Of a stretch of 64,000 bases of DNA, positions 35,929-44,631 are shown piece after piece (position 1 is the first letter of the stretch; each line of letters opens with the position of its first letter). Below the pieces are notes generated by a model that had not been told where the DNA came from, did not search any database, and saw only the letters and a program-made list of their open reading frames with translations. The stretch is from the NCBI GenBank assembly GCA_943371005.1, contig CALRTB020000002.1, positions 262,275 to 326,274 of the forward strand. Reading direction: 5' to 3'. Source of the DNA: MRBY01 sp943371005 (GTDB taxonomy: Bacteria > Cyanobacteriota > Cyanobacteriia > Cyanobacteriales > MRBY01). Position numbers and translations under genes: made by a program.

Positions 35929-36075
35929 TGAAAAAAGTTTAAATCATCAAGGATATACACAAATTGTGGCGTAATGGCCCTCGTGGCGACAACGCCCCCC
36001 TGTCTTTGAGAGCTGTGCTAGCATAGGCGGAAATATTGAGTCTAGCGTCTTTCTTTTAAACATTACGCAGAGAAT

Positions 36076-36576
36076 ATGGCCAAGGTATTGGTGCTAAATG
36101 CCTCCTATGAACCGCTCAACATTACCAGTTGGCGTCGGGCAGTGGTGCTGTTGCTCAAAGACAAAGCCGAAAGCCTAGAACACAATGGCCGCGTCATTTA
36201 CCAGAATTTTCCTCTCCCCACAGTTATTCGCCTGCGCCACTATATTAAAGTGCCCTACCGCGAGATTCCCCTCACCCGTAAAAATATTCTGGAACGCGAT
36301 CGCCACACCTGCCAATATTGTCGTAAGCGCGGCGAGCAACTGACCCTCGACCACATTATTCCGCGATCGCGGGGCGGCGTAGACAGTTGGGAAAACCTCG
36401 TCACCGCTTGTATGCGTTGCAATGTCCGCAAGGGCAATCGCACCCCCAAAGAAGCTGAAATGGAGTTATTGATCCAGCCGCGCAAACCCCACAGTAGTCT
36501 TTATTTTGAGCTTTTAAAATACACCCGGGACGATCTCAACCACGAATGGCGCAAATATGTGATCGGCATTAACTAG
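36076..36576 (+). CDS. HNH endonuclease-domain protein
   Basis: A 166-residue protein with CQYC and CMRC zinc-binding pairs flanking LDHIIPRSRGG and N (HNH motif DH...N...H type). It is highly conserved in cyanobacteria as a single-copy gene (VLNASYEPLNITSWRRAVVLL), so it is not obviously mobile; a repair or processing role is possible but not known. It is divergent from the TIGR01777 gene and converges with the efflux adaptor gene. Confidence 0.85.
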   Translation: MAKVLVLNASYEPLNITSWRRAVVLLLKDKAESLEHNGRVIYQNFPLPTVIRLRHYIKVPYREIPLTRKNILERDRHTCQYCRKRGEQLTLDHIIPRSRGGVDSWENLVTACMRCNVRKGNRTPKEAEMELLIQPRKPHSSLYFELLKYTRDDLNHEWRKYVIGIN

Positions 36577-36587
36577 CTTCCCGCGCT

Positions 36588-37850
36588 TTACTGGAAGACT
36601 TCCTCGGTTTGGGGAAAGACAGGGGTGCCATCGGTCAAATTGAGAATGCCCGTGGTAATCACCTGTTCTCCGGTGGTTAATCCTTCTAATACTTGGTAGC
36701 GATCGCCTTCAATGGCCCCTAAAGTGACGGGTTTTTGCACAGCAATTAAAGGCGGATCATTTTCCCCTTGGGCATCGGGATTGGGGGCGGTGACGAAAAC
36801 AAAGGTTTCTGCACCAATGCGCGATACCGCAGTAACAGGGACAGAAACCCCCGTTTGCTGACTCAGAATCAGTTTGGCCTTGACTAGTTGCCCTGTGAAA
36901 AGGCGATTGTCAGGATTATCAAAGCTAGCCTTCGCCAAAATGGTTTGGGACGTAAAGTCTACTTCCGGGGAAATAAAACTCACTTGACCGCGACCCACGG
37001 TTTCTAGGGTGCGATAGTCGATCAGTTCGACGGGTAAGGAGAGGCGGAGATCGGGGGCTTGCTCGATGGGCACAAAAAAGTTCAGGCTGAGGCGCGTATT
37101 TTGGGCAATGGTGCCAATGGTGGCTCCCTGTTCGAGGTAGTCTCCTTGTTGAACGGTTAGGTCGCCGATGATGCCGGCAACGGGGGCCGTTACCTGGGTT
37201 TCCCGGAGATCTTCATTGGCGATCGCCACTGTATTGCTTGATTGACGGAGATTGGCTTTAGCTTGGTTTACACTTGCTTGGGCGGCCTTAATCCGTTGAT
37301 TGATGGTATTTAGTCGCGCCTTGGCCACCTCTAGATCCCGCTGGCTCTGGTCGAGATCCCGCTGGGGTAATGCCCCGGTATCCACTAAGCTTTTAATCCG
37401 TCGCAGATCCTGTTCCCGGAGTTTTAGATCGGCCTGGGCTTCGAGTTTTTCGGCATTGACGGCACTGAGTTGGGCTTCGGCATTGGTTTGGGCCGCCCGG
37501 GCTGCTTCTACCCCGGCGATCGCCTGTTGCAAAGAAGCCTGGCTGCGCTCTGACTTGAGCGTCAAAATAGGGGTTCCCGCCGCGACAGTGTCTCCCTCTT
37601 GGATTTGAATGGCTTGGACAATGCCGTCGACTTCTGGTTTGAGGGTCACGAGATTATCAGCTTCTAAAACCCCCACATATTCAGTGGTGGTGGCCAGCAG
37701 GTCTGAATCTAAGGTTTCGAATTTCACCGGTACTCCCTGAGGAGTTTGGGCTTGGGGCGGTGGCCCACCACAGCCACTTAGGTTCACGGCACAGCTTACA
37801 ACTAGACTTAAAACCACTGGCGATCGCCAATCACTCCGGGACACACCCAT
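36588..37850 (-). CDS. RND efflux periplasmic adaptor lipoprotein
   Basis: A 420-residue membrane-fusion protein. Lipobox LSGC is at residues 24-27. The barrel-sandwich (biotinyl-lipoyl) halves surround a long coiled-coil hairpin (about residues 90-215: SQASLQQAIAGVEAARA to NLRQSSNTVAIANEDL). It connects an inner-membrane RND pump to an outer-membrane channel, but no pump gene follows: its neighbour downstream on the same strand is the HNH gene on the opposite strand. The substrate is unknown. Confidence 0.88.
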   Translation of the reverse strand: MGVSRSDWRSPVVLSLVVSCAVNLSGCGGPPPQAQTPQGVPVKFETLDSDLLATTTEYVGVLEADNLVTLKPEVDGIVQAIQIQEGDTVAAGTPILTLKSERSQASLQQAIAGVEAARAAQTNAEAQLSAVNAEKLEAQADLKLREQDLRRIKSLVDTGALPQRDLDQSQRDLEVAKARLNTINQRIKAAQASVNQAKANLRQSSNTVAIANEDLRETQVTAPVAGIIGDLTVQQGDYLEQGATIGTIAQNTRLSLNFFVPIEQAPDLRLSLPVELIDYRTLETVGRGQVSFISPEVDFTSQTILAKASFDNPDNRLFTGQLVKAKLILSQQTGVSVPVTAVSRIGAETFVFVTAPNPDAQGENDPPLIAVQKPVTLGAIEGDRYQVLEGLTTGEQVITTGILNLTDGTPVFPQTEEVFQ

Positions 37851-37908
37851 ACATCAATTCCTCAACCAGAAATAAAATCACTCCTAACAAGGGTACACAA
37901 AGTTTTCC

Positions 37909-39135
37909 TTAACTGGGGGGCTCGGGCGGATGATCCGTCGGCAATTCTGGGGTCTGTACCCCCGGCTCTGCTGCCACTGATTGGCTGGTTTCGATGCCCA
38001 CAATTCCGGAGACCACCGCTAGCACTTGACTATCTTCCCTCCCTTGCCAAGGGTCTAAAATATCTTTAATTAAGACTTCCCGCACGATTACTTGGCCGAT
38101 GACCGCCAGGGGTAATGCTAAAAACAGTCCCAAAAAACCCAACTGCAAGGTCACCGCAAACAAAACCTGGGCCAAAAGCGTTACAGCGGGGAGTAAGGAC
38201 ACTTGCCGGGCCATCACCCAGGGGGTTAAAACATTCCCCTCAACCTGCTGAATCACAAAATATAAGATCAAGACGGCCCAGATTTTCCATGGAGCTTCCA
38301 ACAAGGCAATGAGAATCGGGGGAATCACGCTCAAAGCTGGGCCAATGTTGGGAATAAAGGTTAGTAAACCGGCCAAAATCGCCTGGGGTAAAGCTAATGA
38401 CAATCCCAAAGTCAAAAGGCCCACATAACTCAACACACCAATACACAACATATTGAACATAATGCCCGATACCCAGCCCTTGAGGTCAGCGTCGCAGAGG
38501 GTGAGTATTTCGTCTGCTCGTCGGCGATAAAAGGACGGAAACAACCGAATAAATCCCTGGCGATAGGGTTGGGGATCTGCCAGAAACATTAAGGTTAAAA
38601 CTGTGAGTAGCAGAACATTTAAAAGCACCTTGAGGGAGTCAGAAAAGAGGCTCCAGCCGCGATTGAGCAGTTCATTGAGCAGGGTGGAGATTTGTGGGAT
38701 TATTTCATCGAGGTTTGGCAACTGTTCACTGATTGGCAAGCCAAAGCTTTCTTCAATTCTGAGAATTTGTGCATCTAACCATTCATCGATTTCATAGAAG
38801 CCTGTGTTGAGCTTGCTAAACAGAATTTGGAACTGACCAATAAAAGGCGGAACAACGATGGTTAAGGCAAGCCACAGGATCAAGACAACGAGAAACAGGG
38901 CGGTAAATACCGCAAAGGAGCGCCCAATTCGCAGGAGAGGTTGATTGAAACGAGCTGCGAGGCGATCGCCCCAGGTTTGCAGCTTGATCACCAGCACATT
39001 GAGGGCATTAGCCAGGATCACCGCCGTGAGTAACAACAGTAGAAAAGCTTTGATTTGCCAGAGAATATAAAGGGAACTCAGAAGAACAATGAAGCCGCTC
39101 CATTTCCGAAAATCCACGTTACTCACACGCCTCAA
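37909..39135 (-). CDS. AI-2E family transporter-like membrane protein
   Basis: A 408-residue protein of the PerM/YdiK/TqsA-type family, with around eight membrane segments and the typical hydrophilic loop NRGWSLFSDSLKVLLN. The C-terminal tail is rich in Pro and acidic residues (PELPTDHPPEPPS). Substrates in cyanobacteria are not known and the AI-2 name should not be read as function. It shares the strand with the efflux adaptor and is 58 nt upstream of it. Confidence 0.82.
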   Translation of the reverse strand: MRRVSNVDFRKWSGFIVLLSSLYILWQIKAFLLLLLTAVILANALNVLVIKLQTWGDRLAARFNQPLLRIGRSFAVFTALFLVVLILWLALTIVVPPFIGQFQILFSKLNTGFYEIDEWLDAQILRIEESFGLPISEQLPNLDEIIPQISTLLNELLNRGWSLFSDSLKVLLNVLLLTVLTLMFLADPQPYRQGFIRLFPSFYRRRADEILTLCDADLKGWVSGIMFNMLCIGVLSYVGLLTLGLSLALPQAILAGLLTFIPNIGPALSVIPPILIALLEAPWKIWAVLILYFVIQQVEGNVLTPWVMARQVSLLPAVTLLAQVLFAVTLQLGFLGLFLALPLAVIGQVIVREVLIKDILDPWQGREDSQVLAVVSGIVGIETSQSVAAEPGVQTPELPTDHPPEPPS

Positions 39136-39186
39136 GTTAGTGCTGTTGTTTTGATTATGTCTTAGTTTCGGCTAACCCTTACCCCT

Positions 39187-39387
39187 TTAGGAAGTCTGGG
39201 AGATACTCCGCCACCACAATAGCCCGGCCATCACCAGCGTCGGCAGTAAAATCGCCGCCAAAGCACCGCCACTAGATGGGGCGATCGCCCCCAAACCAAA
39301 ACCATAGGGCAAACCATACTTGATTAACGCCGCCCCCATCGCCGAAATCACCAACACCTTAACTAAAGAGGAAAGCTGTGCACCCAT
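39187..39387 (-). CDS. Small glycine-rich membrane protein
   Basis: A 66-residue protein with two hydrophobic stretches (about 8-35 and 42-58) and the motif GLGAIAPSSGG between them. I do not recognise it, but similar short proteins are common next to transporters in cyanobacteria. It lies between the response regulator and the AI-2E family gene on the same strand. Confidence 0.55.
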   Translation of the reverse strand: MGAQLSSLVKVLVISAMGAALIKYGLPYGFGLGAIAPSSGGALAAILLPTLVMAGLLWWRSISQTS

Positions 39388-39456
39388 CGAAATTATTGTC
39401 CTTTGATATTGTCGCCAATGGCTATTTGCCAGGGATATTGGTCAAGTTTAGCGATC

Positions 39457-40011
39457 CTACTTCAGCTTTTGTTTCACGAAACTAACCAACTGCCCCATTT
39501 GTTTTCTGAGCAGATCGATTTCCCCTTGGAGGGCATTTACCTTCGCTTGCAACGCCACGATTTCTGCCGCCATTGGATTCCCCGTTGTGCTCGCACTGAG
39601 GGAAGAAAGGGGAGCCTCTGGGATTGTTTGGGCCTGCTTTCTGGCCTTCGCCATCGCATCTTTGATGGCATTGATCAGTTGCTTCTGGTCAAAGGGCTTT
39701 TCGATGAAAGAAAACAACTCAAAGGGTTCCGGCAGCTTTTCGGTGACTTCTTCTTTGCGGCCAGACATCAACACTAAAGGAATCGCCTTTAGTTCCGGGC
39801 GTTTTTGAATTTCTTGGTACACTTCCCAGCCGCTCATCTTCGGCAGCAGAAAATCCAACATGATCAGATTGGGATGTTCCGTATTGATGAGATTGAAGCC
39901 CTCAAGTCCATTCTTGGCCTCAATGACTTCAAAATTCCCCTCTGGCAGCATATCCTTGACCCGCATACGGATCACCTTGCTGTCGTCAATCACTAGGATT
40001 TTGTGGGTCAC
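39457..40011 (-). CDS. Response regulator with C-terminal coiled coil
   Basis: A 184-residue protein: receiver domain (about 1-115) with DD, the phospho-acceptor Asp in LIMLDFLLPK, Ser/Thr at LMSG and K in EKPFDQ; then a Ser/Thr linker and a coiled coil (ALQAKVNALQGEIDLLRKQMG). No DNA-binding output is present. I start at the GTG at 40011 (MTHKILVIDD) because GAAGGAG lies 7 nt before it; the upstream GTG would include that site. The partner kinase is unknown. Confidence 0.88.
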   Translation of the reverse strand: MTHKILVIDDSKVIRMRVKDMLPEGNFEVIEAKNGLEGFNLINTEHPNLIMLDFLLPKMSGWEVYQEIQKRPELKAIPLVLMSGRKEEVTEKLPEPFELFSFIEKPFDQKQLINAIKDAMAKARKQAQTIPEAPLSSLSASTTGNPMAAEIVALQAKVNALQGEIDLLRKQMGQLVSFVKQKLK

Positions 40012-40284
40012 AACATACTCCTTCACAACATAAAATAGCTGGCTGGGTCGTCTCTATGATGGCGTGAGCTTGGTAAAAATTTTAAAAGCTTCAACCAAGA
40101 TTTACGATCATCTAGAAGTTAAGCGATTGAGTTTTCCTCAGTTTGACATACTCATCGACCTGAAGCCACCGTGACTTTGATCACTGGGTTAGCCCCGTAC
40201 CTGGGGATGTTGGGTTAACTAGATTTTCAGTAAACTAATTCTAAAAATCCCAGAACTTTCCTCAACAGCGTTTTTATAAAAATT

Positions 40285-41187
40285 ATGGCTTCTTCTGCGT
40301 CTCACTCCTCCAGCGCCCCGATTTTGCCCATGCCCAGTTGGGTCAAAGCTCCCCTCGGTAAAGCCAGTGAGATCTCGACAGTCCAGCGAATCGTTAAGCA
40401 ACGGGGCATTCACACTATCTGTGAGGAAGGAAAGTGCCCAAATCGGGGTGAGTGTTACGCCAATAAAACCGCAACATTTCTATTGATGGGGCAAGTGTGC
40501 ACCAGGGCCTGTGCTTTCTGTCAGGTGGATAAAGGCCAAATCCCCCTCCCCCTTGACCCGCAGGAACCCCAAAAAGTGGCGGAGTCGGTGCGGCTGTTGG
40601 GACTGAATTATGTGGTGTTGACTTCAGTGGCGCGGGATGACCTTGCCGATGGGGGAGCTGGCTGGTTTGTAGCGGTAATAGCCGCGATCCGGGCTGAAAA
40701 TCCAGGGACACAGATCGAAGTGCTGACCCCAGATTTTTGGAGTGGGAAAGGGGCAGAAACAGCCCAGGCAGAACGGGTAAAAACGGTGGTGGCAGCGCAA
40801 CCGGCTTGTTACAACCACAATATTGAGACGGTAGAACGGCTCCAGGGCCCCGTACGTCGGGGGGCAAAGTATGGGCGATCGCTCCGGGTTTTGGAATTGG
40901 TGAAAGCGTACAATCCTGAGATACCGACGAAATCAGGCTTAATGCTCGGCCATGGGGAAACGGAAACAGAAATTATCCAAGCGTTACGGGATTTGCGAGC
41001 GGTGGGGTGCGATCGCCTCACCCTAGGCCAATATATGCGTCCCTCCCTCGCCCATTTACCGGTACAAAAATATTGGACACCCACAGAATTTGAACACCTA
41101 GGGGCGATCGCCCAGGAAATGGGTTTTTCCCATGTGCGTTCAGGGCCTCTGGTGCGTAGTTCCTACCATGCTGGCGAGTCCGCCTAG
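40285..41187 (+). CDS. lipA: Lipoyl synthase
   Basis: LipA inserts two sulfur atoms into protein-bound octanoyl groups. The 300-residue protein has the N-terminal auxiliary cluster motif C-x4-C-x5-C (CEEGKCPNRGEC) and the radical-SAM motif CTRACAFC, plus GRSLRVLELVKAYNPEIPTKSGLM. With the LipM-like gene at 20311 it forms a complete lipoylation route (inference). The gap of 273 nt before it contains a CCCC/GGGG hairpin but no gene. Confidence 0.95.
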   Translation: MASSASHSSSAPILPMPSWVKAPLGKASEISTVQRIVKQRGIHTICEEGKCPNRGECYANKTATFLLMGQVCTRACAFCQVDKGQIPLPLDPQEPQKVAESVRLLGLNYVVLTSVARDDLADGGAGWFVAVIAAIRAENPGTQIEVLTPDFWSGKGAETAQAERVKTVVAAQPACYNHNIETVERLQGPVRRGAKYGRSLRVLELVKAYNPEIPTKSGLMLGHGETETEIIQALRDLRAVGCDRLTLGQYMRPSLAHLPVQKYWTPTEFEHLGAIAQEMGFSHVRSGPLVRSSYHAGESA

Positions 41188-41317
41188 AGACCGTATAAAT
41201 TATTGCGATTTATGAAAGAGTATTACTAGATTATGTCGTTTTGGGGCGATGCTTCCGATGGGGTTCCCTGAGCTTTTAAGCTTAAAAAAGTAAGGCCCAG
41301 TTTCGGGAGAAGAAACC

Positions 41318-41830
41318 ATGTTCAACGACGCCCTCAAAAAGCAACCATTTTCCCTCAACTTATCGGCTATGGTCATGACAATCTTGGGGTTTTGGTTGAG
41401 TGCCTCTTTCCTCCTCGATTTTGTAATCATTCCTGTGTTGTCAATGACCGGGATGATGGCTGACAGTGGCTTTATTAGCACGGGATATGTTTTGTTTGGG
41501 GTGTTTAACCGTTTAGAAGTGGTCTGTGCCGCTGGGATTTTAACGATCCTTTTTGGGTTTAAATTTGAACATCTCTTTGGCGATCGCCAAGCCTTAAATG
41601 CCCTCGTAATTGCCAGTATTTTGTTAAATATTGCTTTACTTTATACCTATTTGATTACGCCTCAGTTGGCTGGCTTTGGCCTAGAAATGACTGGCCTCAA
41701 TGGAACGGCAACGATGCCTTTACAGATGTCAGTGTGGCATAGTTTGTATTGGGTACTAGAGGCCGCGAAATTTATTTTGGGAATCACTTTGCTGCGGTGG
41801 TGCTACCGTCGTGCCTGTGCGATCGCCTAA
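41318..41830 (+). CDS. DUF4149-like four-span membrane protein
   Basis: A 170-residue protein with four predicted membrane helices. GFWLSASFLLDFVIIPVLS and GYVLFGVFNRLEVVCA resemble DUF4149 (TMEM205-like) proteins. Function is unknown. It is followed by a terminator at 41860-41884 and converges with nfi. Confidence 0.7.
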   Translation: MFNDALKKQPFSLNLSAMVMTILGFWLSASFLLDFVIIPVLSMTGMMADSGFISTGYVLFGVFNRLEVVCAAGILTILFGFKFEHLFGDRQALNALVIASILLNIALLYTYLITPQLAGFGLEMTGLNGTATMPLQMSVWHSLYWVLEAAKFILGITLLRWCYRRACAIA

Positions 41831-41859
41831 ACCATCAATTGACTTTTTAAGGAAAACGA

Positions 41860-41884
41860 TGCCGCCAAAAGGCGGTATTTTTTA
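41860..41884 (+). terminator. Intrinsic terminator after the DUF4149-like gene
   Basis: CCGCC pairs with GGCGG across AAAA and is followed by TATTTTTT. It slightly overlaps the 3' end of nfi on the other strand. Confidence 0.75.
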
Positions 41885-42562
41885 TGGAAAATTAGGTTTT
41901 CGAGAAGCCAGTTTATCCGCCAGGCGAGTGGGTTCCGGTAGGCGATATTTCGGCGTACAGGCGAGGACAAAATCAATGGCCGTAGCTAAACTGACCCGAT
42001 GGCCCACAGAAATGTAGAGGGGACGCACCTTCGTCCGACTCCGGAGCACTGCGCCAATGGTTTCATCGTGATCATGTAAAGGCACCCACTGTCCCTTTTC
42101 GAGGGGAACCTCCTGGTGGGTGCCAATGTAGCGGGATTTTGCCACGCCAATCGTCGGTAAATCTAACAAGATACCCAAGTGAGACGCTAACCCTAAACGG
42201 CGTGGGTGGGCGTAACCTTGGCCGTCACAAAACAATAAATCTGGCAGGTGCGTGATTTTTTCTAAGGCGTCTAAAATGGCCGGTATTTCCCGGAACGATA
42301 ATAGCCCTGGTACGTAAGGAAATGATGTGGGGCAGCGGGCGATCGCCGTTTCGATAATCTCTAAATCGGGAAACGATAAAACCACCACCGCCGCCCGTGT
42401 GATCGTGAAACGTGCCTCAAAGCCCACATCAACCCCAGCAATGGTTTTGACCTTTGTGGGTAAATAATCTTGAAGTAGGATCCACTGTCGCAGTGACGTT
42501 TGAATCTCCCGGGCGATCGCAGGAGAAACATCCCAGCGATGACTGTGATGTAAAACAAGCAT
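41882..42562 (-). CDS. nfi: Deoxyinosine 3' endonuclease V
   Basis: Endonuclease V cleaves the second bond 3' to deoxyinosine in DNA. The 226-residue protein shows the family motifs AGVDVGF, FPYVPGLLSFREIPA, DGQGYAHPRRLGLASHLG and GVAKSRYIG, including the Asp and Glu that bind Mg2+. Its stop overlaps the terminator of the convergent DUF4149-like gene by 3 nt. Length is normal. Confidence 0.95.
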   Translation of the reverse strand: MLVLHHSHRWDVSPAIAREIQTSLRQWILLQDYLPTKVKTIAGVDVGFEARFTITRAAVVVLSFPDLEIIETAIARCPTSFPYVPGLLSFREIPAILDALEKITHLPDLLFCDGQGYAHPRRLGLASHLGILLDLPTIGVAKSRYIGTHQEVPLEKGQWVPLHDHDETIGAVLRSRTKVRPLYISVGHRVSLATAIDFVLACTPKYRLPEPTRLADKLASRKPNFP

Positions 42563-42758
42563 TACATTCTCAAATTTATGCCCAATTTCTTTTGAGTTTA
42601 GGAAATTTCTGGGACAAATTTAAATTCAACACCACACGACCATTAAATTTCGCCAATCAAATAGAAACCAATTCGGCACTTTCTTCTAAACTGGAAGCAA
42701 CTTGATCAAAATTTTTCATCCATATCCTGCCCCCAAATTGTGTGTTGAGGTTGCCGCC

Positions 42759-43478
42759 ATGCGTCCAGCGTCTTTGTTATTTCCCATTGTTGCCTTTAGC
42801 CTGACCCTTGGAAGTTGCTCTTTATTGCCCGGTGGTGGCGATGATGAACAGACCCCGGAAACATCCCAAACCACAGCACCAACTCCGGCTCCGGAGCCAG
42901 ATTCTGAACTGTTTGCCCCCCCCACAACAGAAACATTGTCTTCTGTACTAATTCCGTCTACTGACCCTGATGCTCGTCGTCGGGCCACCACAGAAGGCCG
43001 ACCTGATCCCTTTGCGGATCTTCCCATTGTGCCCCAGGTGACTTTAGCGCCGCCCCCAGCACCAGCTGCATCTGGTACACAACCGGGGACCTCTGGCACG
43101 GCCAATGGCGCTCCTGGACAAACCACACCGGGTACGGCTCCTGGAGCTGTGGCGATCGCCCCACCACCGCCTCTGGACTTTAGCCCCATTCTCCCGTCCT
43201 TACCAGAACCTACTGCGGCAAATAACACCAAAGTGACGGGGGTTGTGCAGATCAATGGCATTGATTATGTGATGGTGGAATCCCCCGATGAGCGTTTTAG
43301 CCGCTATGTGAAGGTGGGAGACTATGTGGCCAATGGTCAGGTACTCGTAAAAGCGATCGCCTTTAATCGGGGTGTTCCCGTTGTCACCCTGGAGCAGTAC
43401 GGCATGACGATTCAGAAAAAACTCAATGAAACTTCGGTGGCGAGTAATCCTGGAGAACGTACTGTTCCGACCCTATAA
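42759..43478 (+). CDS. PilP-like lipoprotein with Pro/Thr-rich linker
   Basis: With the ATG at 42759 (239 residues) the protein starts MRPASLLFPIVAFS and has lipobox LGSC at 17-20. Residues 25-160 are a Pro/Ala/Thr/Gly-rich linker; the C-terminal 70 residues contain VTGVVQINGIDYVMVESPD and SRYVKVGDYV, similar to the beta domain of pilus assembly protein PilP. No pil genes flank it, so the assignment is tentative. An upstream TTG start is rejected as it precedes the signal peptide. Confidence 0.6.
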   Translation: MRPASLLFPIVAFSLTLGSCSLLPGGGDDEQTPETSQTTAPTPAPEPDSELFAPPTTETLSSVLIPSTDPDARRRATTEGRPDPFADLPIVPQVTLAPPPAPAASGTQPGTSGTANGAPGQTTPGTAPGAVAIAPPPPLDFSPILPSLPEPTAANNTKVTGVVQINGIDYVMVESPDERFSRYVKVGDYVANGQVLVKAIAFNRGVPVVTLEQYGMTIQKKLNETSVASNPGERTVPTL

Positions 43479-43591
43479 GAAGGTTAAATTCGTTCAAAAA
43501 ACAAGCCAAGCACCATTGAGATATTGCCCCAAGGGGAGCAGGCAAAACGGTACAATGCTCCTAAAGTTTGACGTGGAAAAGGACAGCAATT

Positions 43592-43888
43592 GTGACAACT
43601 CCGGGCACTGTAACAGAACTGATCACAGAATGTTTGCGGCGGGAGGATCTGCCCCTGGCCATTTATCGGGAGGTGGCGGCCCATCTACAACAGGTGCCCC
43701 AGGTACAGGTGGAATTAGAGTTACGGCGATCGCCAAAATTTAATTACTTCCATAGCCAAATTGGGGAAATGCGTCTTCACTATCCAGCAGATCTCCCCCA
43801 AGGCGATCGCCAACAACTTGAAGCGATTCTTTCTTTCTACGCTGAGCGATACGGTGCCTGGCAACGGGACAGAGTTAACCCCGCATAG
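43592..43888 (+). CDS. Uncharacterised small protein
   Basis: A 98-residue protein starting at a GTG at 43592 (MTTPGTVTELITECLRRED), preceded by AAAAGGA at suitable distance. It contains LPLAIYREVAAHLQQVPQVQ and ends in a basic/aromatic tail. I do not recognise a family, although very similar frames may occur in other cyanobacteria. It follows the PilP-like lipoprotein by 113 nt. Confidence 0.6.
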   Translation: MTTPGTVTELITECLRREDLPLAIYREVAAHLQQVPQVQVELELRRSPKFNYFHSQIGEMRLHYPADLPQGDRQQLEAILSFYAERYGAWQRDRVNPA

Positions 43889-43949
43889 AGCAGCCACTCA
43901 CCGCCATAAACCCAACTTCTGAACGAAAATCCTACAATGGAGATGTAAA

Positions 43950-44007
43950 GAAACTTGGCAAACCCTTGATCTTCGTCTCCGAAGCGAGACTTTTTTAGGC
44001 AAGTTTC
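43950..44007 (+). promoter_or_regulatory. Nested hairpin leader of the beta-barrel gene
   Basis: An outer 8-bp stem GAAACTTG (43950-43957) / CAAGTTTC (44000-44007) encloses a smaller terminator-like hairpin, GTCTC (43975-43979) / GAGAC (43986-43990), followed by six T. It lies 25 nt upstream of the ATG at 44032. It could be an attenuator or a 5' stabiliser. Confidence 0.4.
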
Positions 44008-44031
44008 AAACGCTTTGAGGAGTGCTCAACC

Positions 44032-44496
44032 ATGAAAACCATAATTGCTTTACTTAGCCTAGGTAGCGTTATGCTCACTGCTGGTGCAGCCCAGGCCCAA
44101 ATCACTCCCACAAATCAATATAGTTACGTTGGTGTTGCTGGCAATGTTGGCCTCACGGATCCGGATCGTAGTGTTGCCGATGATGGGGTCACGGTCATCA
44201 GTAAAATTGCAATTCTGAACAATTTATCTTTTCGCCCTGGCGTTAATTTTGGGGGAGATACCTCCGTCACGCTTCCAATTACCTATGACTTTGCGGGCCG
44301 GGGACGCGTCAATCCTTATATCGGTGGCGGCATTGTTACAGATTCTGGCGATACGGACGCCTTAGCTACGGGTGGCTTTGACTACCGTTTCTCACGGGAT
44401 TTTGTGGGGAATGTTGGTCTTAATGTCGGTTTTGCCGATGATGCAGATGTGGGCCTCACCCTAGGGGTTGGCTATGTTTTCCCCCAAAACCGTTAG
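44032..44496 (+). CDS. Outer-membrane beta-barrel-like small protein
   Basis: A 154-residue exported protein with signal peptide cleavage likely after AQA (residues 20-22). The mature chain alternates Gly, aromatic and polar residues (YSYVGVAGNVGL, NPYIGGGIV, FVGNVGLNVGF) and ends in an aromatic-rich strand, GYVFPQNR, as in OmpA/OmpX-type barrels. It looks like a small outer-membrane barrel. It is preceded by a nested hairpin leader and followed by a strong terminator. Confidence 0.75.
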   Translation: MKTIIALLSLGSVMLTAGAAQAQITPTNQYSYVGVAGNVGLTDPDRSVADDGVTVISKIAILNNLSFRPGVNFGGDTSVTLPITYDFAGRGRVNPYIGGGIVTDSGDTDALATGGFDYRFSRDFVGNVGLNVGFADDADVGLTLGVGYVFPQNR

Positions 44497-44557
44497 ATTT
44501 TCCACTTAAAAATCACCCATCAATCCTTTAGACGTTACGAATTATGTTGATTTTCTG

Positions 44558-44581
44558 CCTCCCTATCCTGGGAGGTTTTTT
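44558..44581 (+). terminator. Intrinsic terminator after the beta-barrel gene
   Basis: CCTCCC pairs with GGGAGG across TATCCT and is followed by six T, about 60 nt past the stop. Confidence 0.8.
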
Positions 44582-44631
44582 CTCGGAGCCACAAACTTTT
44601 ATAGTGATTTGAGGCAGTTTTTGGACGAACA

